A stretch of DNA of 64,000 nt from Candidatus Poribacteria bacterium (GTDB lineage Bacteria; Poribacteria; WGA-4E; WGA-3G): the NCBI GenBank assembly GCA_958295815.1, contig OY282374.1, positions 4,802,682-4,866,681 of the forward strand, given 5' to 3'. Position numbers and translations under genes: made by a program. Position 1 is the stretch's first letter, and every line of letters begins with the position of its first letter. This document shows positions 25,109-33,085 of this stretch, piece by piece. The notes under the pieces were generated by a model, which searched no databases, was not told where the DNA came from, and was given only the letters and a program-made list of their open reading frames with translations.

Positions 25109-25561
25109 GTGAAATCAATTGATTCTAAACAAGCAGGATTAACATCTATACAAATTTTGGTCGTCGTTGTTATCCTCGGGATTATAGCAGCGGTGCTTTT
25201 GGCACCTCGGCTGCTTGGACAGGCAGGACGTGCTTTACAGGCACAAGCCGCTGAGGATATTGAAACACTCGGTATCGCTCTTGATCGGTATGCTAAAGAT
25301 AACGGCGATTATCCGTCAACTGAACAAGGCTTGAAGGCACTCTGGGAAAAACCTGAAGCACCACCCATCCCTATACTCTGGGAGGAACCCTACATCCAAA
25401 TCCCGATCACGGAAGATCCGTGGGGAAACCCTTATGTCTATATCCGTCCGGGTAACCACGACCGATACGGATACGATCTCATCTCCTTCGGAAGCGATGG
25501 TGTTGAAGGTGGAACGGGTGAAGCGGAAGATGTCGTCAGTTGGATCCGGCGTGACGAGTAA
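25109..25561 (+). CDS. GspG-like type II secretion pseudopilin, orphan, lacking Glu5
   Basis: A 150-residue pseudopilin. GTG at 25109 follows TGGAGGAAAT and is preferred over an in-frame TTG upstream. A short basic leader ends at Gly, followed by LTSIQILVVVVILGIIAAVLLAP, the class III signal and hydrophobic helix. The C-terminal part has the GspG hallmarks DNGDYPSTEQGLKAL, DPWGNPYVY and DLISFGSDG with the acidic calcium-site region GGTGEAEDV. The residue at mature position 5, almost always Glu, is Gln. No other secretion gene is nearby. It lies 64 bp upstream of an enolase-superfamily gene. Confidence 0.85.
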   Translation: MKSIDSKQAGLTSIQILVVVVILGIIAAVLLAPRLLGQAGRALQAQAAEDIETLGIALDRYAKDNGDYPSTEQGLKALWEKPEAPPIPILWEEPYIQIPITEDPWGNPYVYIRPGNHDRYGYDLISFGSDGVEGGTGEAEDVVSWIRRDE

Positions 25562-25625
25562 TTCTTAAGGTAACACTCGCGCTTCAAGGAACCGAAAAAC
25601 CCTATGATAAGATGGGGGAACACTT

Positions 25626-26630
25626 ATGAAGATCACCGATATTGACGTCATCAAAGTAAAAGTGCCGTATCATGAAGGCATTAACGAACTGATGACGCGT
25701 CGCAATCTTTACCAGATCGATTACGTCTATAAAGTACACACTGACGCTGGACTCGTCGGGATTGGCGATGGTGCACTTCAATCGGACGATGCTGTTCAAC
25801 AATATATCGGTAGGAATCCCTTTGATTTTATGAACGGTTGGGCACCGACGCCGCTGCAGCAAGCGTTTTACGACATCATGGGTAAGGCACTAGGCGTCCC
25901 CGTGCATCAACTTTTAGGTGAAAAAGTCCACGACAAGACATCGTTTGGCTACTGGTCGATTGATATGACCCCGGAAGAGTGGGCGGCAGAAGCAAAACAC
26001 GCGTATGCGCTCGGATATCGGCTCCATAAGATCAAAGCCCGTCCTTGGTTTGAAGTGCTTGAGCAGGTAGAGGCGATCACGGCAGTTGTCCCGGATGATT
26101 ATCGACTCCGCGTTGATGCGAATGATTCGTTTGAGACGCCAGCACACACCCTTGAGGTTGCCCGCCAACTTCAAGATTACAATATAGAATCGTTTGAAAC
26201 CCCGATCCCGCAGGCAGATATTGCCGGATACCAAGAAATCAAACGACACACTGATATACCGATAACAATTCACTTCGGTAATCCAGATCCGATTGAAGCC
26301 ATTCGGGCAAAAATGAACGATTCGTTTATCATTGCTTACCCGGATTCGCGCCCTGCCAATGCTAAACGAGAAGCGACTATTTCAGACGCCGCACATCTCC
26401 CCGTCTGGATACAGATCGTCGGACTCGGTATCACGACCTGCTACGTCATGCATCTTGCCGCAGTGATGCCGAACGCGACTATGCCAGCGATTACACTAAA
26501 CGCCTTACGCGCCTTTGACCTTGTCGCACCTTCGACGATTCGACTTGTTGACGGATACGCAACTATCCCAGATAAACCCGGTTTAGGGGTTGAATTGGAT
26601 GAGGACGCGCTTGATAATTGTCGCGTCTAA
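25626..26630 (+). CDS. Enolase-superfamily (mandelate racemase/muconate lactonizing) enzyme
   Basis: A 334-residue enzyme with the capping domain (1-110) and TIM barrel. The base motif is Lys135-x-Lys137 (HKIKARP). Metal ligands Asp164 (RVDAND) and Glu191 (SFETP) are present. The third acidic ligand, expected after the next strand, is not obvious: the strand reads IPITIHFGNPDP. A member that has lost metal binding, or that uses another residue, is possible. Such enzymes racemise, lactonise or dehydrate sugar acids. The gene is followed 11 bp later by a LamG protein and then an aldehyde dehydrogenase, which suggests a sugar-acid or polysaccharide catabolic unit. Confidence 0.82.
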   Translation: MKITDIDVIKVKVPYHEGINELMTRRNLYQIDYVYKVHTDAGLVGIGDGALQSDDAVQQYIGRNPFDFMNGWAPTPLQQAFYDIMGKALGVPVHQLLGEKVHDKTSFGYWSIDMTPEEWAAEAKHAYALGYRLHKIKARPWFEVLEQVEAITAVVPDDYRLRVDANDSFETPAHTLEVARQLQDYNIESFETPIPQADIAGYQEIKRHTDIPITIHFGNPDPIEAIRAKMNDSFIIAYPDSRPANAKREATISDAAHLPVWIQIVGLGITTCYVMHLAAVMPNATMPAITLNALRAFDLVAPSTIRLVDGYATIPDKPGLGVELDEDALDNCRV

Positions 26631-26641
26631 GGAGAAATAGA

Positions 26642-27436
26642 ATGAAGGTATTTATCACCTGTCGAGTGCAGGGTTTCACGATTATTTTGAGTTTGCTAAT
26701 CCTTGTGGTAGGCGTCGGCATTTCCGCGGACGCTGCGAAGCTCGGATTGGCGAGTGCTTGGCTCTTTGAGGACGGCGGTGGAAAGGTTACCAAAGATATC
26801 GTCAGTGGACACGATGGTGAGATTAAGGGAACTCTTGACTGGGTGAAGGACGGCAAATTCGGTGGTGCTTTGAAATTTCCCGGTAAGGGTGACAGTTACA
26901 TCCGCGTTGACCACGATGACGTTTTCAATTCCGATCCTTACAGCTTCGTTGCTTGGGTTAAGTTGGAAGCCGCTTCATGGCAGTATGTCGTCTGGCGAAA
27001 TGGTGATGTCTGGCCCGAACCGGAAGATGTGCGTCATCTCGATATCTGGATTCATGATGCCGACTATCCAGTGTTTATGTGGCACGTCAAAGGCAAGGTC
27101 GGTCGGATTGAGGGTAAGACCATCATTGCTGACGGTAAATGGCATCATATCGCTAAAGTCTACGATGGCAAAAACGTTCAGATGTTCGTTGATGGCAAGT
27201 TAGATGGGGAGGCTCCGAGTGGCGGAACGTTGGATACGAGCAAATCCCCCATCTGGATAGGCGCACGCCCTGGCAATGTTGCCGCAACTGGACTCTTTGA
27301 CGAAGTAGGATTCTTTACGGAAGCACTCTCTAAAGATCAACTCAATGATGTTATGGAGGACGGGTTGGCGGGCTATGCAGCTGTTGAAGCGGCTGGAAAA
27401 GCGACGACAACCTGGGCTTTATTAAAATCTCAATAA
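26642..27436 (+). CDS. Secreted LamG-domain protein with the conserved C-terminal tail
   Basis: A 264-residue protein with a signal peptide (MKVF...ISADA, about 1-31). ATG at 26642 follows AAGGAGAAAT. A concanavalin-A-like LamG_3 domain spans about 35-235: AWLFEDGGG at its start, GKWHHIAKVYDGKNVQMFVDGK in the middle and LFDEVGFFTEALSKDQL at its end. The last residues GKATTTWALLKSQ fit the tail shared by secreted proteins here. LamG domains bind glycans. It lies between an enolase-superfamily gene and an aldehyde dehydrogenase gene on the same strand. Confidence 0.87.
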   Translation: MKVFITCRVQGFTIILSLLILVVGVGISADAAKLGLASAWLFEDGGGKVTKDIVSGHDGEIKGTLDWVKDGKFGGALKFPGKGDSYIRVDHDDVFNSDPYSFVAWVKLEAASWQYVVWRNGDVWPEPEDVRHLDIWIHDADYPVFMWHVKGKVGRIEGKTIIADGKWHHIAKVYDGKNVQMFVDGKLDGEAPSGGTLDTSKSPIWIGARPGNVAATGLFDEVGFFTEALSKDQLNDVMEDGLAGYAAVEAAGKATTTWALLKSQ

Positions 27437-27488
27437 TAAATAACAGGCACACATAACGTGCCGTAGCAGAAATGGAGAAGAATGCATT

Positions 27489-28907
27489 ATGCAAATGCAC
27501 GTAGGCGGAGAATGGATTGATAAATCCAATAAAATAGATGTCCTGAGTCCTTTCGACGGATCGGTCGTTGACACCGTTCCGAGAGGGGACGCGGGTGATG
27601 TTGAAACCGCTATTCAGACCGCGGAGCGCGGCGCGAAAATCATGGCAGGTTTGACCGGCTATGAACGGTATGAAATCTTGCGCAAGGTTGCCGACTTGAT
27701 GGTGGAGAAAGCGGGCGAACTCGCTGAGGTCATCACTCGTGAAGAAGGTAAAATTTTAGCAGAAGCGACGATTGAGGCGACTCGTGCCTCCGAAATCATC
27801 GCGCTCTCTGCGGAGGAAGCGAAACGATTAACCGGTGAGACGATTCCTCTTGAAGGCGCGCCGGGTGTTAGAGACAAACTCGGCTTCACAGTACGTGTCC
27901 CGTGTGGTATTGTCGCTGGCATCAGCCCCTTTAATTTCCCGCTGCACCTTGTCTGCCACAAAGCCGGTCCCGCGATTGCTGGTGGTAACGCTATTATCAT
28001 CAAACCCGCAACAGACACACCGCTCTCAGCACTGAAACTCGTTGAACTCTTCTTAGAAGCCGGCACACCGCCAGAAGCGATTCAGTGTGTGACGGGACCC
28101 GGTGGCGAAATCGGCGATACGCTCTGCGCAGATGGGCGTGTCCGAAAGATTACCTTCACGGGCAGCCGCGACGTTGGTGAGCACATCTGTAAGGTCGCTG
28201 GATTAAAGCGCGTCACGATGGAACTCGGCTCGAATTCACCGCTTATCGTTATGCCAGACGCCGATCCAGAGAAGGTCGCACGCGCTGCAGCAGCGTCTGG
28301 TTATTCCAATGCCGGACAGGTCTGTATCTCAACGCAACGCGTCATTGCGCACGAGAAAATCTATGGCGATTTCTTAGATGCATTCCAAGCAGAAGTTGCT
28401 CAAATTAATACGGGCGATCCACTGACGGAAGGGACGCGTATGGGTCCGATGATTCGAGAAGGCGATGCGGAACGTGTTGCTGATTGGATTCAGGAAGCCG
28501 TTTCGGACGGTGCGGAACTCCTTACCGGTGGAGAGAAGCAGGAGCAGTTTGTTACACCTGCGATTCTCGCCAATGTCAAACCGGAGATGAAAATTTCCTG
28601 TGACGAGGTGTTCGGACCGGCTGTCGGTGTGACGCGGGTCAACGACATCGACGAAGCCATCGCTCTTGCTAATGATACAAATTACGGTTTGAGTGCTGCG
28701 ATCTTCACCCAGAACGTCGATTGGGCGATGCGGTTTGTCCGTGAAGTCGAATCCGGTAATCTGATGGTGAACTGGGGTACGCAGTGGCGTGCGGATCTGA
28801 TGCCGTACGGTGGTGTCAAAGAGAGCGGTATGGGTAAGGAAGGACCGAAATACGCTATAGAAGAGATGACCGAATTGAAGATGGCGGTCTTCCATTTGGA
28901 TAGCTAA
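27489..28907 (+). CDS. NAD(P)-dependent aldehyde dehydrogenase
   Basis: A 472-residue aldehyde dehydrogenase superfamily enzyme. The general base Glu lies in TMELGSNSP (about residue 249) and the nucleophile Cys in NAGQVCIS (about 283). The cofactor-binding strand is GISPFNFP and the Rossmann motif FTGSRDVG. GGAGAAG lies about 11 nt upstream of the ATG. It oxidises an aldehyde to an acid; the closest general types are glyceraldehyde-3-phosphate (GapN-like), lactaldehyde or succinic-semialdehyde dehydrogenases. It ends the three-gene set with the enolase-superfamily and LamG genes. A hairpin terminator follows. Confidence 0.93.
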   Translation: MQMHVGGEWIDKSNKIDVLSPFDGSVVDTVPRGDAGDVETAIQTAERGAKIMAGLTGYERYEILRKVADLMVEKAGELAEVITREEGKILAEATIEATRASEIIALSAEEAKRLTGETIPLEGAPGVRDKLGFTVRVPCGIVAGISPFNFPLHLVCHKAGPAIAGGNAIIIKPATDTPLSALKLVELFLEAGTPPEAIQCVTGPGGEIGDTLCADGRVRKITFTGSRDVGEHICKVAGLKRVTMELGSNSPLIVMPDADPEKVARAAAASGYSNAGQVCISTQRVIAHEKIYGDFLDAFQAEVAQINTGDPLTEGTRMGPMIREGDAERVADWIQEAVSDGAELLTGGEKQEQFVTPAILANVKPEMKISCDEVFGPAVGVTRVNDIDEAIALANDTNYGLSAAIFTQNVDWAMRFVREVESGNLMVNWGTQWRADLMPYGGVKESGMGKEGPKYAIEEMTELKMAVFHLDS

Positions 28908-28958
28908 GCGTCAAGATCGGTGAATTGAATATTCGAGACTACACAAGTCTCAATTTTG

Positions 28959-28986
28959 TAAGGGGTGATACGAATATCACCCCTTA
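28959..28986. terminator. Bidirectional hairpin between convergent genes
   Basis: Perfect 12-bp arms TAAGGGGTGATA (28959-28970) and TATCACCCCTTA (28975-28986) around CGAA. It sits between the aldehyde dehydrogenase (+) and EF-G-like (-) genes. The flanking T-rich and A-rich tracts are short. Confidence 0.75.
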
Positions 28987-29039
28987 TTGTATTAAGGCAT
29001 CCGGATGTAAATTACTGGAAAACTGAATGACCTTACAAC

Positions 29040-31112
29040 CTACTCTTCCTCTTCTTGCTTTGACTCAGCAATTACTTTTTGTGCGACATCGTCAGGTGCA
29101 ACATCGTAGTGCGAGAATTCCATCGTGAAGTTGCCGCGGGCACTCGTCATCGACTTGAGATCAATCGAATATCGGAGCATCTCCGAGAGCGGGACGTTCG
29201 CCTGAATGACCTGCTTTCTCCCGATCTGTTCAACACCCATCACCTGTCCACGCCGTCCATTCAGATCACCAATGATACTTCCCATAAATTGCTCCGGGGC
29301 GGTGATTGAGACGTTCATAACGGGTTCAAGCAAGCCCGGATTGGCTTCTTCAGCGGCGGCAGCAAAAGCCATCGAACCGGCAATTTGGAACGCCATATCT
29401 GAAGAATCGACAGGATGGAATTTGCCATCATATAGGTCGATTTGGATATCAACGACTGGGAAGCCAGCAAGTAGACCTCTGTCCATTCTCTCACGGATAC
29501 CCTTCTCTACAGCCGGGATATAGTTGCGTGGAATTGAACCACCGACGATGTTGTTGACAAATTCAAAGCCTTCACCGCGTTGCAAGGGAGAGACATTGAT
29601 CCAAACATCACCGAATTGTCCTCTTCCACCCGACTGGCGTTTGTGCCGTCCGTTGACGCTCTGGACGTTTCGACGAATGGTTTCCCGATAGGGTACTTTT
29701 GGTGGGAAGGTTTCTGTCTCTACACCGAATTTATCAGCCATTCGCTCGCGATTGATGTTAATGTGTAAATCTCCGAGGCCGGAGACGAGGAGCTGCTTGG
29801 TGACATCGTTCCGTTCAATTCTGAACGCTGGGTCCTCTTCGGACATGCGTGTGAGTGATGTCATCAGCTTTTCATCATCGCCTTCGCGCGTCGGGCGGAT
29901 AGCGTAAGAAATGACAGAATGAGGGAACTCAACACCTGCGAGTTGAATTTGTGCGTCTCTATCGCAGAGCGTGTCGCCGGTCTGGGTTGCGGCAAGCTTG
30001 GTGATAGCACCAATATCGCCTGCTTCTACCTGTGGAGTACTAATTGCGTCCTTACCATTCATGAATACCGTTTTTCCGAGGCGTTCAACCTGTCCGCGCG
30101 TCGAATTGCTAACTTGAGTATCACCCTGCAAGATACCGGAATAAACGCGGAAGAAACTGAGTTGTCCAGCAAATGGGTCGGCAATCGATTTGAAAATGAC
30201 AGCGGACATAGGTGCTTCTGATGAGGGGTCACGCGTCTCTTCTTCATTCTCAACGCTTTTTACGGGACCAACATCAACAGGGGACGGGCATCCGGTAACC
30301 AACATATCCATCAGTTGTTGTACACCAACGTTGTTCAATGCAGCACCACAGAGCACAGGTGTAAACTGATTCTGGAGAATACCGAGTTGTACGCCGTTCT
30401 GAATCTCTTCATCGGACAATTCGCCTTCAAAAAACTTCTCAATGAGTTCATCATCGCTCTCTGCAGCAACCTCAACGAGTGCTTCACGTGTTTCTTCGGC
30501 TTCCGCTTCCAATTCTGCTGGGATTTCGGACTTTGCTGCGCGCTTGCTTCCATCGGGTTGAAGATAGGCTGCCATCTGTACGACATCGACAACACCGGCG
30601 AATTGGTCTTCTTTACCAATCGGAAGTTGAATCGGAACTGCCTGAGTTTCTAAGATGTCTTCAACACTCGCGAGGGCGTTCTCAAAACTGGCGTTCTCTT
30701 TATCCATTTTATTGATAAAGATGAGGCGCGGCAGTTCATATTTGTCCGCTATTTCCCATACTTTTTCGGTTCCACCTTCGACACCGGTTGTCGCATCGAC
30801 AACAACGATAACAGCATCGACAACTCGGAGTACACTGTGGAGGTCTCCATAAAAATCTTCTGCACCGGGAGTATCAATCAGATTTAGTTTATGTTCTTCC
30901 CATTCTGCGATACAGACTGAACAGTTGAGGGTGGTTCGGCGTTCTATCTCGTCAGCGGCATAGTCAGCTACAGAATTTCCGTCATCAACAGCCCCCATGC
31001 GCTCAATGGCACCGCCGTTGAAAAGCATCGCTTCAACGAGTGAGGTCTTTCCTGCTCCTGAATGCGCGATAATTGCAATGTTCCGGATCTGGTCTGTTCT
31101 GTGTTGTTTCAT
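29040..31112 (-). CDS. Elongation factor G-like GTPase (EF-G paralogue)
   Basis: A 690-residue translational GTPase with the full EF-G domain set. ATG at 31112 is chosen because AAAGGAGAAAC lies upstream; an in-frame extension to 31190 would overlap the promoter. G1 is AHSGAGKTS rather than the AHIDAGKTT of canonical EF-G, G3 is DTPGAEDF and G4 is NKMD. This pattern marks the EF-G-like (EF-G2) group, whose members may act in recycling or in non-canonical translation steps. The C-terminal domain IV/V region (RGQFGDVWINVSP, RGQVMGVEQ) is intact. The gene is monocistronic. The cell's main fusA is expected elsewhere, next to rpsL/rpsG. Confidence 0.9.
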   Translation of the reverse strand: MKQHRTDQIRNIAIIAHSGAGKTSLVEAMLFNGGAIERMGAVDDGNSVADYAADEIERRTTLNCSVCIAEWEEHKLNLIDTPGAEDFYGDLHSVLRVVDAVIVVVDATTGVEGGTEKVWEIADKYELPRLIFINKMDKENASFENALASVEDILETQAVPIQLPIGKEDQFAGVVDVVQMAAYLQPDGSKRAAKSEIPAELEAEAEETREALVEVAAESDDELIEKFFEGELSDEEIQNGVQLGILQNQFTPVLCGAALNNVGVQQLMDMLVTGCPSPVDVGPVKSVENEEETRDPSSEAPMSAVIFKSIADPFAGQLSFFRVYSGILQGDTQVSNSTRGQVERLGKTVFMNGKDAISTPQVEAGDIGAITKLAATQTGDTLCDRDAQIQLAGVEFPHSVISYAIRPTREGDDEKLMTSLTRMSEEDPAFRIERNDVTKQLLVSGLGDLHININRERMADKFGVETETFPPKVPYRETIRRNVQSVNGRHKRQSGGRGQFGDVWINVSPLQRGEGFEFVNNIVGGSIPRNYIPAVEKGIRERMDRGLLAGFPVVDIQIDLYDGKFHPVDSSDMAFQIAGSMAFAAAAEEANPGLLEPVMNVSITAPEQFMGSIIGDLNGRRGQVMGVEQIGRKQVIQANVPLSEMLRYSIDLKSMTSARGNFTMEFSHYDVAPDDVAQKVIAESKQEEEE

Positions 31113-31180
31113 ACGTCCTAAAGTTTCTCCTTTTACTATTAACCACACGGAATAGAGCGAGCTATGCCGTTTAAAATTAC

Positions 31181-31209
31181 ATATTAGCATAGCGTGTCAA
31201 AAATGTCAA
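31181..31209 (-). promoter_or_regulatory. Promoter for the EF-G-like gene
   Basis: Minus strand: TTGACA (31204-31209), 17-bp spacer ending TATGC, TAATAT (31181-31186), 69 bp upstream of the ATG. Confidence 0.72.
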
Positions 31210-31238
31210 GAAAATATTTCTGGGTGGTGGGAGGAATA

Positions 31239-31590
31239 GCAGTCAGCTATCAGCGGTCAGTGGTCAGCGGTCAGATTGTCTGAACCAGGATTTTCAGGAT
31301 GGGAAAGGTTGTGGGTTATAAGTGAAGAGTCGGGAAATGTAAAGCAAAGACATATTTTGCCGCGTATGGGCAAAATTTGGAGATCCCTACTACAGATGAA
31401 AGCAAAAAGACGTGACATGATTTGTACGATTTAAGTGTTGTGGGTGGTGGGTTATGGGTTATGGGTTATGGGTTATGGGTTATGGGTTATAAGTTATAAG
31501 TTATAAGTTATAAGCTAAGAGTCGGGATGCGGAGATCCCTCCTACAGATGAAAGTAAAAAGACGTGACATGATTTATAAGATTTAAGTTA
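31239..31590. repeat. Repeat block: TCAGC units, hairpin element copy 4, GGGTTAT microsatellite
   Basis: TCAGCTATCAGCGGTCAG units (31239-31275), a TCTGAACCAGGATT unit (31277-31300), then GTCGGGAAATGTAAAGC and the hairpin arms ATTTTGCC (31354-31361) and GGCAAAAT (31369-31376) around GCGTATG. A 7-bp microsatellite follows (31448-31514): about five or six GGGTTAT units passing into AAGTTAT units. A GTCGGGATGCGGAGATCCC unit comes next. No gene is visible between 31113 and 31628. Confidence 0.85.
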
Positions 31591-31628
31591 TGATAAATTG
31601 CAGTGATAAATTCTGAAAGGAGGCACCT

Positions 31629-32000
31629 ATGCCTAATCTTTTCTTTGCACTCGGTTCGGGTTTAAGTCTACTTGGGGTCGTCTTTGGTGCGTTTGGTGCG
31701 CATGCGCTTCGGTCAAAACTTCCGCCGGAGATGCTTGAAACATTTGAGGTAGCGGTTCGGTATCAGATGTACCATAGTTTGGGAATGCTTGCTGCGGCGT
31801 GGGCGGCATCACAGTGGCAGAACCAACTTACGGCTGCATCCGGATGGTGTTTTTTTGCTGGCATCCTAATCTTTTCTGGGAGTCTCTATGTCCTTAGCCT
31901 TACAGGTATTCGATGGCTCGGTGCGATTACGCCAATCGGTGGATTAGCATTTATTGTGGGATGGGGTTGTCTGACTATTGCAGCCATCCGAGGGATGTGA
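31629..32000 (+). CDS. DUF423 small membrane protein (YgdD/UPF0382 family)
   Basis: A 123-residue integral membrane protein with four predicted helices. The N-terminal GSGLSLLGVVFGAFGAHALR and the central RYQMYHSLGMLAA are hallmarks of DUF423, and the length is typical. The biochemical role of the family is not established. AAAGGAGGC lies upstream of the ATG. The stop codon lies inside the first unit of a 70-bp tandem repeat that continues downstream, so the end of the gene and the repeat are joined. Confidence 0.9.
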   Translation: MPNLFFALGSGLSLLGVVFGAFGAHALRSKLPPEMLETFEVAVRYQMYHSLGMLAAAWAASQWQNQLTAASGWCFFAGILIFSGSLYVLSLTGIRWLGAITPIGGLAFIVGWGCLTIAAIRGM

Positions 32001-32144
32001 GTTGTGGGTTGTGGGTTATAAGTGAAGCGTCGGGATGCGGAGATCCCTCCTACAGACATGTGGGATGTAAGTTGTGGGTTGTGGGTTATAAGTGAAGAGT
32101 CGGGATGCGGAGATCCATCCTACAGACATGTGGGATATGAGTTG
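31992..32144. repeat. 70-bp tandem repeat, two units
   Basis: Two units starting GGGATGTGAGTTGTGGG (31992) and GGGATGTAAGTTGTGGG (32062), followed by the start of a third (32132). Each contains GTCGGGATGCGGAGATCC and TCCTACAGACATGT. Nothing is recognised in 32145-32353 apart from a GC-rich stretch at 32230-32320 of unknown nature. Confidence 0.85.
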
Positions 32145-32353
32145 ACAGATTTTAGGTTTTAGCGTAAACTATAGTAAATTAGCGAGGAATATAAATGCTG
32201 GAGTCCGCATAGCGAGTAGCGTACGGAGGACATATTGTGCTTAGGTGCCCAATTTGAGACCCGCCTACCGAGGGACGGAAACGCCTCTGAAGTTCACGGA
32301 GATGCCTATATACTTTGACGATTCACCATAATTTCGCATAAGGAGAATATCCC

Positions 32354-33028
32354 ATGAAAGCGTTAAACATGTGGCAAGTTTGGGTGTGTGTCTGTTTTGT
32401 TTTCACACTGACGATACACCCAGCGTTGGCAATTCTTTACGAATTTGATAGCGACAAGGAAATTGCGGATTGGGAACTGGGACCGCAGGCAGAGGCAAAA
32501 GTAAAAGACGGTATGCTTGAACTTACCGTTGGCGGCGGACAGAATTCTGGCATCTACTTTGGTGAAGATAATTGGACGGACTACCACATGGAAGTCAAAG
32601 CACGAAAGATTGTTGGTCCCTACTTTCATCTCTTTGTTCGGACACAGGAACCGGCAGTGGATTTCTATTTCATGGAGATCAGTTATAATTCGCATACGAC
32701 CTCAGTGTTCATGTTTCAAGGTGGTGCAGCGAACGAGATTACCGGTGGTGCCCGTCCGGAACGTCCGGATTCAAAGGATACCAAAGGCGGCGATTCGTAT
32801 ACTATAGTTTTTGAGGTAGAAGGACAGACACTTAGGACCTATATTGATGGGAAGTTAATGGTTGAAACGGACGATAAAACTTACGACAAGGGTCGTCCTG
32901 GTTTAGGTGGCAGGGATTCAACTGTCGCCTATGAATCCGTTGAGATTAATGGACCTGGTATCCCGCCAACAGCAATTGAACCTGTTGATAAACTGGCGGT
33001 TACATGGGGTGCATTGAAAAACAGGTAA
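32354..33028 (+). CDS. Secreted concanavalin-A-like protein (DUF1080-like) with the conserved tail
   Basis: A 224-residue protein with a signal peptide (1-26, ending PALA). The body is a jelly-roll of the 3-keto-disaccharide hydrolase/LamG type: EFDSDKEIADWE near the start, VKDGMLEL, then YTIVFEVEGQTLRTYIDGKLM and GRPGLGG near the end. Such domains bind or cleave sugars; catalytic residues cannot be confirmed. The C terminus VDKLAVTWGALKNR is the tail shared with its neighbours. It is the first of three consecutive secreted-protein genes on the plus strand. ATG at 32354 is preceded by AAGGAGAAT. Confidence 0.82.
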   Translation: MKALNMWQVWVCVCFVFTLTIHPALAILYEFDSDKEIADWELGPQAEAKVKDGMLELTVGGGQNSGIYFGEDNWTDYHMEVKARKIVGPYFHLFVRTQEPAVDFYFMEISYNSHTTSVFMFQGGAANEITGGARPERPDSKDTKGGDSYTIVFEVEGQTLRTYIDGKLMVETDDKTYDKGRPGLGGRDSTVAYESVEINGPGIPPTAIEPVDKLAVTWGALKNR

Positions 33029-33085
33029 AGGCCAGGCGGGTGGTTTAGCTGCCCGCCGATTCCTGATACATAGGAGGAACTAAAA

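Noticed and set aside
32200-32340. Structured RNA upstream of the DUF1080-like gene
   Set aside because: GC-rich and irregular, but no convincing long stem or conserved riboswitch core could be drawn by eye.
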